Assembly (NCBI RefSeq): GCF_034366625.1
Contig: NZ_JAXMIH010000006.1
Coordinates: 124,001-188,000 of the forward strand
Direction: 5' to 3'
Source: Prosthecobacter sp.
Lineage (GTDB): Bacteria > Verrucomicrobiota > Verrucomicrobiia > Verrucomicrobiales > Verrucomicrobiaceae
Length of the DNA stretch: 64,000 bases
A program made the translations under genes and the position numbers. Below, piece by piece: positions 1 to 7,559 of the stretch. Each line of letters begins with the position of its first letter. Position 1 is the stretch's first letter. The notes under the pieces are model-generated. The model ran no database searches, was not told the DNA's origin, and worked only from the letters and a program-made list of their open reading frames with translations.

Positions 1-762
1 CCTCACAAACGTGACCCTGTTCTGATCAAGGTCCGTGGCATCGTTCGGATTGGGCGCGGCATAGGAGGCGCGTGTGCCGGGCACCGTGTACCAGCCTACC
101 ACTCCATGCGGACCTCCCGTCACCCGGAATGTCGCACGAGAAACCTTCCAGTAGTAGTCAGTCATCGTCGTATCCTCGCCTGCGGTGATGTTGAACAGAC
201 GGGATTGAAACTCGCTGACGGCTTTCACTGGCTGGGCTGCCATGTCCGCGAACTTCACACACATCGTCGCCATCATACCGGTGCCGAAGGGATTTGGAGG
301 TGTTGCGGCATCGTCTGGCGGTGGCGGTGCCTGCGAATCACGCGGGAAAATGCCCTGGTCCATCGGCAGCGGCACGCGTGGCGGCTCAAACACTGGCCCT
401 TCTTCAGCAGGGGCCGCGTTCTCCATCTCCTCCGCAGGTTCCGCAGGCGACCACGGGCCTCCCGGCGGCGGCTCCTCGTGCGCAGGCAGGCTGGTCAGGT
501 GACTCGTTTGCGTGTCCGCACCCGCCGGGTCCAGGTAACGCCACTCACCCGTCACGGGGTCTTGGTTGATCGGATAGCCCGCGAGGGTTTCATACCACGA
601 GAAAACGTCGCTGCCCCGGACCCGCACGCTAAAAGCGGTCCCGTCCGGCTGCTTCAAAACAAAAGGCAGGGCCGAAGCCGGCACGGCCTCCGTGATCTGC
701 GGCCAGCCTATGGCCAGCAAAAGGAAAAGAAGGCGGATCAGAACGAAAAAGGGCGATTTCAT
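1..762 (-). CDS. M6-family-like secreted metalloprotease, N-terminal part (runs off left edge)
   Basis: Reading leftward from an ATG at 762 there is an open frame of 254 codons with no stop before the window edge. It begins with a Lys plus hydrophobic stretch (KSPFFVLIRLLFLLLAIGW), a signal peptide. Next come LPFVLKQPDGTAFSVRVRG, then a WYETLAGYPINQDP segment and GEWRYLD. This QPDG / Y-x-I-x-DP-x-TG-x-W layout is the N-terminal propeptide-like region of M6 (immune inhibitor A-like) metalloproteases. A Pro/Glu-rich linker follows at about residues 90-145. The HExxH zinc motif would lie outside the window, so the peptidase assignment rests on the N-terminal region only. It is divergent from the ECF sigma gene at 842. 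Confidence 0.72.
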   Translation of the reverse strand, partial: MKSPFFVLIRLLFLLLAIGWPQITEAVPASALPFVLKQPDGTAFSVRVRGSDVFSWYETLAGYPINQDPVTGEWRYLDPAGADTQTSHLTSLPAHEEPPPGGPWSPAEPAEEMENAAPAEEGPVFEPPRVPLPMDQGIFPRDSQAPPPPDDAATPPNPFGTGMMATMCVKFADMAAQPVKAVSEFQSRLFNITAGEDTTMTDYYWKVSRATFRVTGGPHGVVGWYTVPGTRASYAAPNPNDATDLDQNRVTFVR

Positions 763-841
763 GTCAGAACAAGGTGTGAGTTGCCTTCCTTTCCCGCCGG
801 GCGCAGGATTGTTTCCAAGAAACGCCGGATTATTGCCCCCG

Positions 842-1579
842 ATGAGCCAGTCTGACAAGACATCCATTTCCCCTTTCCCCACCACGCGCTGGACGCTGAT
901 CCGCCGCGCGCAGAAGGGCGGCGAGACCGAGGCCGCGCGGGCGATGGAGGAAATCTGCCGCCAGTACTGGTATCCCATCTATGCCTTCGCCCGCCGCGGC
1001 GGCTTCAGCGCGGCGGACGCGGAGGATCTCACCCAGACCTTCTTTCAGCGCCTGATCGCCAGCGAGACGATCCAGGCCGCACGGCAGGAAAAGGGCCACC
1101 TGCGCACCTTCATGCTCGCGCTGCTCAAACGCGTCATCGCCAACTACTTCCGTCACGCCAGCGCCGAAAAACGTGGCGGCTCCCCCGCCGCCACGCTCTC
1201 CCTCGACGACGAAAACGCCGAGGACCGCTACATTCGCGAGCCAGCGGACATTCACGACCCCGACCTGCTCTTTGACCGCACCTGGGCTCAGGGCGTGCTC
1301 GACGCGGCGGAGAAAAAACTGCGCCAGGACTTCGCCAAGGCCGACAACCTCGACTCCTTCACCCAGCTCCGCGAATTCCTCCCCCTCGGCGACAACGCCA
1401 CACCCTACGCTGCCGTGGCAAAAAAACTCGGCATCGCCGAGACCGCCCTGCGCCTGCAAATCCACCGCATGCGCAAGCGCTACGGCAAGCTCATCGAGGA
1501 AGAGATCGCCCAGACAGTGCACGAGCCCGCTGAGATCAAAGCCGAACTGGCGCATCTCATGGCCGCCATCGGCCGCTAG
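842..1579 (+). CDS. ECF-type RNA polymerase sigma factor
   Basis: This 245-residue protein starts MSQSDKTSISPFPTTRWTLI. The FPTTRW opening is typical of the ECF sigma factors that accompany Ser/Thr kinases in Planctomycetota and Verrucomicrobiota. The region-2 stretch reads YWYPIYAFARRGGFSAADAE followed by DLTQTFFQRL. The C-terminal part, with YAAVAKKLGIAETALRLQIH and RMRKRYGKL, is a region-4 helix-turn-helix. I chose the ATG at 842 because homology begins there; the frame is open upstream to 692 but that part looks non-coding. It ends 12 bases before the convergent kinase gene, which is its likely functional partner. No anti-sigma gene is adjacent, so control by the kinase is inferred from gene context only. 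Confidence 0.88.
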   Translation: MSQSDKTSISPFPTTRWTLIRRAQKGGETEAARAMEEICRQYWYPIYAFARRGGFSAADAEDLTQTFFQRLIASETIQAARQEKGHLRTFMLALLKRVIANYFRHASAEKRGGSPAATLSLDDENAEDRYIREPADIHDPDLLFDRTWAQGVLDAAEKKLRQDFAKADNLDSFTQLREFLPLGDNATPYAAVAKKLGIAETALRLQIHRMRKRYGKLIEEEIAQTVHEPAEIKAELAHLMAAIGR

Positions 1580-1591
1580 CCGCCGCGTTCT

Positions 1592-4500
1592 TCATTGTGT
1601 CACCTGGCACTGCGGCAGGGCTCGTTTGATCGCATCCACGCCCTCGGCGGTGATCTTCGTGCCTGTCAGAGTGAGGGACTTCAAGCAACGCAGCTCTTTG
1701 ATCGCAGGAATGCACGCGTCGGTCAGTCTCAAACCAGAAAGCTCGAGCGCGGTCAGATTCACCAGCGGCTTGAGGTGGGCGAGACCCGCGTCCGTCACGT
1801 CTGATCCGATCAGTCCCAGCGTCTGCACATTCGTCAGAGTGGCGATGAGTGGCATTTCATCATCCTTGAACCGATGGCCCAGATATAGGCGGCGGAGATT
1901 CTTCAGACCACGCAGTGCCTCCACCATGACCGGCGTGGCGAAGGTGGGATGATTCCGGGAAATCGTCAGCGCCTCCAGATTCGGGATGCCGCTGGTGATG
2001 GCGCGGATGCCCTCGTCCGTGATGCGACAGTCCTCGACATGCAGGTTGAGCGCATTGTTGAAGTCCTTGAAGGAGGCGAACCCTGTGCCGGTGATGCGCG
2101 TGTCGTCCAAACGAAGAAGCGTGAGTTTTTTCAGAGAAGCAAGTCCGGCGAGATTCGCGTCGATGATCACCGTGTTCCGGGAGAGATAGAGCCGGTCAAG
2201 GCTGGCCAGCCTGCCGACGTGCTTCAATGCGGAGCCGGGGAAGGTGGTGCTGACCCGCAGAGTCTTGAGCGTGGAAATCCCGCCGAGGGCCTCGATGCCG
2301 GAGCCGTCGAATCGTCCGCTGGCATCGCAGCCAAGGGCCAATTCCGCCAGGCTCGTCAGGGTGGCGAGCCGTCGCAGCCCGGCATCGGTGAAACCGCCAC
2401 AGCGGTGCAGGCTGAGCAACTTCAAGCTGGTGAAGCGTGCGATGGCGGCGAGACCTTCATCGCTCAGATTCGGGCAATCATCGAGTGCCAGGGTGGTGAG
2501 CTTGCGCTTCTCTGCGAGCGCGGCAAGCCCCTCGCCCGTGAAGTCCGTCCAGCCTTCGAGATTCAGCGAAGTCAGCTCTGACAGCCGGGCGAGATGGACC
2601 AGCAGCGCGTCTGGCATCTGCTGCGGGTTCAACTCGGGAGCGTTGAAGCGCAGGCCTTTCAGCCCGGTCAGGTTGCGCACGCAGGCGATGGCTGAGGCGT
2701 CGTTCACGGAGAAGAACATCAGCTCCTTCACGCCTTGCATGCGTGCGATGATGTCCAGATGCCGCTTGGCCGTGTCATCCATGAGAAGCTGTGGCATCTC
2801 CAGCCGGGAAACATCCAGTGGCCCGGCAGGCAGCTCTTTTTGCGTGCGTACGAGTTTTTTCCCACCGAGGTGGACCTCGGCCTTGCGTGCGACAGCGGAT
2901 CCTTGATCCCACATCGGCGGCAGGCCGAGCACCCACTCCGCCACGGTGCGGATTTCCATCTCGCTCGCGGGCGGCGGTTTGCCAGACTCGTCATCGAGAG
3001 AATCCCACTCGACCAAAAAGCCGCCCAGCCTGGCCGACGGCTCGGAGGACCAGGCACAGTCGGCTCCATCACCACGGTCATGCAGCCACAGCCGGTGCGG
3101 GCCCTGGCCGGTGATGTCCGGCTGGCCACCGCCCCAATGGGTGAACTCAAATGTTTCTCCCGTGAACCAATGCCACTGGTCGCGTTCGCTCGGCTGCCAC
3201 CCGCCCAGCCACCAGCCGCGCGTCTTGATGGTGAGCAGCGCCCGTGCGGGAAGGTATTTTGCAAACGTCTGCCAGGCCCAGTCCTGCTCCTCCTGCGTGG
3301 TCAGTGTCGCGAGGTGACCGCCCATGCGCGCGGCGAGCAGGCTGGCTGTGTTCCAAGGATGCGCGCCGGGCACAAGCTGGTAGCGGTGGCCTTTGAACAC
3401 CAGCGGCACCGTGGGCGGCCGGATCGTGAGCGGATCATAGCCCAGCCTGAGCGGAGCCGGCGGCAACAGTTTGCCCTCGCTTTCATCCACGGGCAGCAGC
3501 GCCGCCGAGCGGACCACAATGCGCGCATTGTAGCAGCCCACCGCAAAAACCGGCCTGCCGAGCGACTCCGGAAACAGCACCTTCAACTGGCCGGCACGCT
3601 TCCAGTCGCCCTTCCAACGGTAAACCTCCTCACCATTGAGCAGCACCGCAAGGCCCTCGTCACGCACACGGATCACGACCTCATGCTCCTCGCCCGGAGT
3701 GATGAACACCAGTGGGCGCTCCAGCACCCAGTTGCTGGTCCGCTCCGCTCCTTTGCCATCGAGATAAGTCACCCCCACAAACGATCGTCCGCTGTTCGCC
3801 ACACCACGGTCGTTGAAGACCACACCACCGCCGCCCGCACCTTTGCGGAAGCCGAAGTGAATGTACCCGTCATCGCCCTCGATCTTCGTGAAACGCACGC
3901 GCAGATCATGGCTGCCCGTGTGCTGGACCGGCAGCTCGCAGAGCGACTGTTTGCCGCGCACATGCACGTTGAACAGCTCGGCATTCACCATCTTCCAAGT
4001 CCCAACCAGCGAGTGTGCGGACAGATTCACCAAAGGCAGAAGTTCCTGCCAATCAGCAGGCGTGGGAGGGTTCTTGATCTGTGCTCCCCCTTCATGCAGT
4101 TCGATCGAATGAATGGCCATTCTGCCCATGTGGCAGCCGATGCCGGTCGCGGGCTGGCCATCGAAATCGTTGAGGACTCCGGGGCCGCTTTGTGAGACGC
4201 GCGACCAGTCGCCGTGCCAGCGGAAAATCTCCAATTCACCTGCTTTCAAGACGATACCGCTGTCATCCACGGCAAGCAGCAGTTCCTGCATCTGGCCGAT
4301 GGGCAAAAAGGGCGCTTTGCGGGTAACGCCTGATCCGTTGTTGGACAGCGGCTTCCCATCAATCGAAGCCAGGCCCACATACGGCGTGGGGCTGTCATCC
4401 ATGATAAGAGCGGCAGCGTGTTCCCTGAATCGAAATGCGATGACCACATAGCCGCCTGCATCCGACAGCCTCGTCAATCGCAGGCGCAAGGAGTAGCTGC

Positions 4501-5716
4501 CTTCGGGCTGGACGGGCAGCTTGAGGAGCGAATTGCTCGACTCCGTGTGGTTCGCCAGCACGCCATTCAGATGCCGCCACTGCCCGCCCATGCTATCTCG
4601 CGTCAAATCCAGCCTTGCCATCACATCCAGCCACCCTGTGTTCTCGGAGGCCAGAGGCGGTGATCCGGGCTGCTTGGACTGGTCTAAGGCAAACCAAACG
4701 GCTGCGACGACAACCGCTGCAGCCGTTGTTCCCGCCAGCACCACACGCCGCCAGTTCAAACGTCGCCCCATTCGTGAGATCACTGCTGGCGACAGATCAC
4801 GCTCATGAGATTTCCCGGCGGCTCGAACGAGTGACAGCTCGAGCGGCACATGAATGGCCGCCAGCTCCTCACGCAGTTCCCGTACGCTCTGCTGCCGCTC
4901 CTCCCGCTCCTCTTCCATCGCCTTGCAAATGAGCGCATCAAAGCGCGGATCGAGGCCCGGCACCTTTTCCGAGGGCAGCTTGAACATCCCGCGCGGCAGA
5001 TCACCCGTCAGCATCTCGTAAATCAGCACAGCCAGCGAATAAATGTCCGCGCGATGATCCGCCGTGCCCGCCTTGGAAAAAACCTCCGGCGCGGCATAGC
5101 CCTGGCTGCCCATCGAGGTGTTGGAAAGCGTCAGCGACGCCGTCGCCGGATCATCAATCTTCGCCAGGCCGAAATCCGCCACCTTCACATGTCCGTCACG
5201 ACCCACGAGAATGTTCGAGGGCTTGATGTCCCGATGCACCACTCCCTGCCCATGCGCACAGACCAGCGCATCACACACTGCCAGTGCGATTCGCAGCGCC
5301 TCCTCCGGCGGCAATTTCCCTCCAGCCTCGATCCGCTTCGCCAGATCATCGCCCTCGATGAACTCCATCACGTAAAAAAGCTGTCCGTCGCCCGTCTCAC
5401 CGAAATCATGCACCGGCACGATGTTCGGGTGTGAAAGCCGCGCCATCGCCTGCGCCTCCACCTTGAACCGCGCAGCAAAATCCAGCCCGCCGGCCGTTTC
5501 ATGCACCGAAAGCAGCTTCACCGCCACCACCCGGTCCAGCGACCGCTGCCGCGCCTTGTACACCGCCCCCATTCCGCCGCGCCCGATGAAGTCCAGCACC
5601 TCATACTGCGGCAGGATCTCCCGCAGGTCGGGCACCTGCCCGCCTCTCGGCGGGGAAATCATGCCCGGCCCCTCGACGGGTCCGATGACTGAGTCAGCCT
5701 GGTTGTCAGAAGACAT
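1592..5716 (-). CDS. Membrane Ser/Thr protein kinase with jelly-roll-like, C-type lectin-like and leucine-rich repeat domains
   Basis: A 1374-residue protein. The kinase domain spans about 38-290: Gly loop GRGGMGAVY (45-53), catalytic Lys67, HRD at 161-163 and DFG at 181-183, all intact (PknB/Hanks type). One transmembrane helix lies at about 324-344. After it come two similar beta-rich domains (about 360-545 and 562-740), each with W-x-L/M-x-N and FRWHGDW or YRWKGDW-like ends, resembling ConA/DUF1080-type jelly rolls. A C-type lectin-like domain follows (about 773-905: GHRYQLV, AARMGGHLATL, WWLGGW, FTHWGGGQPD). The C-terminus (about 975-1374) is leucine-rich repeats. The lectin-like domain lacks the usual paired cysteines. 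The start at 5716 avoids overlap with the divergent folP-like gene; a longer frame to 5833 looks non-coding. Expected topology is cytoplasmic kinase and external sensor (inference). Confidence 0.9.
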   Translation of the reverse strand: MSSDNQADSVIGPVEGPGMISPPRGGQVPDLREILPQYEVLDFIGRGGMGAVYKARQRSLDRVVAVKLLSVHETAGGLDFAARFKVEAQAMARLSHPNIVPVHDFGETGDGQLFYVMEFIEGDDLAKRIEAGGKLPPEEALRIALAVCDALVCAHGQGVVHRDIKPSNILVGRDGHVKVADFGLAKIDDPATASLTLSNTSMGSQGYAAPEVFSKAGTADHRADIYSLAVLIYEMLTGDLPRGMFKLPSEKVPGLDPRFDALICKAMEEEREERQQSVRELREELAAIHVPLELSLVRAAGKSHERDLSPAVISRMGRRLNWRRVVLAGTTAAAVVVAAVWFALDQSKQPGSPPLASENTGWLDVMARLDLTRDSMGGQWRHLNGVLANHTESSNSLLKLPVQPEGSYSLRLRLTRLSDAGGYVVIAFRFREHAAALIMDDSPTPYVGLASIDGKPLSNNGSGVTRKAPFLPIGQMQELLLAVDDSGIVLKAGELEIFRWHGDWSRVSQSGPGVLNDFDGQPATGIGCHMGRMAIHSIELHEGGAQIKNPPTPADWQELLPLVNLSAHSLVGTWKMVNAELFNVHVRGKQSLCELPVQHTGSHDLRVRFTKIEGDDGYIHFGFRKGAGGGGVVFNDRGVANSGRSFVGVTYLDGKGAERTSNWVLERPLVFITPGEEHEVVIRVRDEGLAVLLNGEEVYRWKGDWKRAGQLKVLFPESLGRPVFAVGCYNARIVVRSAALLPVDESEGKLLPPAPLRLGYDPLTIRPPTVPLVFKGHRYQLVPGAHPWNTASLLAARMGGHLATLTTQEEQDWAWQTFAKYLPARALLTIKTRGWWLGGWQPSERDQWHWFTGETFEFTHWGGGQPDITGQGPHRLWLHDRGDGADCAWSSEPSARLGGFLVEWDSLDDESGKPPPASEMEIRTVAEWVLGLPPMWDQGSAVARKAEVHLGGKKLVRTQKELPAGPLDVSRLEMPQLLMDDTAKRHLDIIARMQGVKELMFFSVNDASAIACVRNLTGLKGLRFNAPELNPQQMPDALLVHLARLSELTSLNLEGWTDFTGEGLAALAEKRKLTTLALDDCPNLSDEGLAAIARFTSLKLLSLHRCGGFTDAGLRRLATLTSLAELALGCDASGRFDGSGIEALGGISTLKTLRVSTTFPGSALKHVGRLASLDRLYLSRNTVIIDANLAGLASLKKLTLLRLDDTRITGTGFASFKDFNNALNLHVEDCRITDEGIRAITSGIPNLEALTISRNHPTFATPVMVEALRGLKNLRRLYLGHRFKDDEMPLIATLTNVQTLGLIGSDVTDAGLAHLKPLVNLTALELSGLRLTDACIPAIKELRCLKSLTLTGTKITAEGVDAIKRALPQCQVTQ

Positions 5717-5809
5717 TGTTTGGACAAGGTCGAAGCGCTGGCCAATCAGAGGGCAGGTTGGAGAAAATCCAAGCAAATTACCGGCAAACATCCAAAGTCC
5801 CCGCCCTTC

Positions 5810-6652
5810 ATGATCTTGCGCGCACGTCAGCACCTCATCGAATTTCCCCGCCGGCCGCTGGTGATGGGGGTCGTGAACATCAACGACGACTCATTCTGCG
5901 GCGACGGCACGCTCGACCCTGCGGTCGCACTGGCCCAGGCAAAAGCCCAGCTCCAGGACGGTGCGGACATCATCGACATCGGTGCGGAAAGCGCGCGCAC
6001 GAACCGCGAACCGATCAGCGTGTCGGAGGAGATCGACCGGCTGCTGCCTTTTCTCGAAAAGTGGCCGGAGCTCAGCTCACGCTTCAACGCACCGCTGCTT
6101 TCCATCAACACCTGGCGCAGTGATGTTATCGCCGGGGTGCTGCCACATGGCGGCGATCTCATCAACGACATCAGCGGCCTGCCGGATGCCTTCAACGCGA
6201 AGCTCTGTGCCGAGCACAATGCCGGCCTGCTCATCATGCACAGTGTGGGCCAGCCGAAGGTGCCGCACACGCATGTGAAGTATGAGAGTATCATGGACAC
6301 GCTGGACCGCTTCTTTGAGCAACGTCTCGTGCTGGCGGAAAGCGTGGGTCTGCCGCGTGAGAACATCCTGCTCGATCCCGGCATCGACTTCGCGAAGCAG
6401 CAGGATGACAATCTGACGATCTACCGCGATCTGGAACGCCTGCATCGCTTCGAGCGCCCGATTTTACTTCCCGTTTCACGCAAAACCGTGATCGGCGATG
6501 TGCTGGACGTTCCGGCGCTGGAACGTGATCCTGGAACCATCGCCTGCATCGCTGCCGGCATGACACGCGGCGCGCATCTTTTCCGTGTTCACAACGTCAA
6601 AGCCGCCGTGCAGGCCGTGAAGATGCTCTGGGCGGTGCAAAACAACCGCTGA
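5810..6652 (+). CDS. folP: Dihydropteroate synthase-like protein
   Basis: A 280-residue TIM-barrel protein of the DHPS family, which joins 6-hydroxymethyl-dihydropterin diphosphate with p-aminobenzoate in folate synthesis. Landmarks are LVMGVVNINDDSF, the DGADIIDIGAESAR loop, LLSINTWRSDV (strand 3), DLINDISGLPDA, ILLDPGIDFAK and LLPVSRKTVIG. The usual GGESTRPG loop is replaced by GAESARTN and the usual SIDTxK by SINTWR, so this is a divergent member. I start at the ATG at 5810 because it directly precedes the conserved first strand; the frame is open to 5720. The start is 93 bases from the divergent kinase start. It is convergent with the propeller gene that follows. Confidence 0.82.
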   Translation: MILRARQHLIEFPRRPLVMGVVNINDDSFCGDGTLDPAVALAQAKAQLQDGADIIDIGAESARTNREPISVSEEIDRLLPFLEKWPELSSRFNAPLLSINTWRSDVIAGVLPHGGDLINDISGLPDAFNAKLCAEHNAGLLIMHSVGQPKVPHTHVKYESIMDTLDRFFEQRLVLAESVGLPRENILLDPGIDFAKQQDDNLTIYRDLERLHRFERPILLPVSRKTVIGDVLDVPALERDPGTIACIAAGMTRGAHLFRVHNVKAAVQAVKMLWAVQNNR

Positions 6653-6657
6653 ACGGT

Positions 6658-7554
6658 TCAGCGCAGCACTTCGCCCTTGGTCACATCGCCGGGATCATCG
6701 AGAGCCATGATCTGGTTGATCGTCTTGAAGCGGCCCTTGTCCTCAAAGGCCCAGACGACTTTCTTGTCAGGCGTGATCTCGAAAAACTGCGGCTGTTCGC
6801 CCAGATGACCGTGCCCGAGGTAATTGGCGAAAATCGTATTGCCATTCGGCAGACGATGGCAGCCGGCCATGAGACGCAGCGTGTTGCCAGGAAGATCGTT
6901 TTCGTTGAGTTCCCACACGGTTTTGCCAGCAGGATCAACTTCAACGACCTTGTGGCCGTCGCCACAGGTGATGAGCAGATTTTTGTTCGGCAGTTGCACA
7001 ACTTCGTGTGGATCGCCCGCGACCGGCACCTCACGCAGCACTTTGCCGCTGGCGTCGAGCTCCACGATTTTGCTCTCACCTTTGAAACAGACGAGATAGT
7101 GGCCATCGGTGGTCTTGCGGGTGCCACGGAACTGGTTGTGTAGCTTCACCGTATCCTTGGTGACGAGTTTGATCTCCTTGGCGATCTTCCCCGCGCGATC
7201 GACCTCGATGATGCGGCTGGTGCCGCACTCAACGACGAGCACGTTGCCATCTGGCAGCGGCTGACATGCATGGCACTCGACTTTTTCCGGTGCCAGGTAT
7301 TCCCAGACGACCTTTTGGTCGCGTGTGACTTCCTTGGCTCCGCCATGGTAGGCAAAGAGGATGTTCCCGTTCGGCAGCCGCCAGCAGTCCTGCGGATGCT
7401 TGGCCTCCACCTGCCACTCGATTTCGCCGGTGGCGGACAGAATGGTCACACGATCACCGCCGTAGTCGCAGCAGAGGATGGGACGTGCGGCCAACAGGCC
7501 GGCAACGGACCCGGCAAGGAAGGCAGCAGCCAGAAGAACAGATGAGAGCTTCAT
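6658..7554 (-). CDS. Secreted beta-propeller protein (PQQ-like / NHL-like repeats)
   Basis: 298 residues beginning with a clear signal peptide (MKLSSVLLAAAFLAGSVAG). The rest consists of repeated four-strand blades with recurring motifs such as PNGNILFAYHGGAKEV, PDGNVLVVECGTSRIIEVD, LPNKNLLITCGDGHKVVEVD and LPNGNTIFANYLGHG. The repeated 'L-P-N/D-G-N' and 'W-E/V-V-E' elements match the blades of PQQ-like and arylsulfotransferase-type propellers. No catalytic residues can be assigned, so it is called only as a propeller. Its start lies 5 bases downstream of the stop of the RGG-rich protein gene on the same strand, so the two are probably co-transcribed. Confidence 0.8.
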   Translation of the reverse strand: MKLSSVLLAAAFLAGSVAGLLAARPILCCDYGGDRVTILSATGEIEWQVEAKHPQDCWRLPNGNILFAYHGGAKEVTRDQKVVWEYLAPEKVECHACQPLPDGNVLVVECGTSRIIEVDRAGKIAKEIKLVTKDTVKLHNQFRGTRKTTDGHYLVCFKGESKIVELDASGKVLREVPVAGDPHEVVQLPNKNLLITCGDGHKVVEVDPAGKTVWELNENDLPGNTLRLMAGCHRLPNGNTIFANYLGHGHLGEQPQFFEITPDKKVVWAFEDKGRFKTINQIMALDDPGDVTKGEVLR

Positions 7555-7559
7555 GAAGA

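Noticed and set aside
106..855. A 249-codon plus-strand frame at the left end.
   Set aside because: It is Arg/His-rich and opposite the M6-type protease frame, which has a signal peptide and family-like motifs.
2735..4195. A 486-codon plus-strand frame inside the kinase gene.
   Set aside because: Composition is Arg/His-rich and it overlaps the lectin-like and jelly-roll parts of the well-supported kinase protein.
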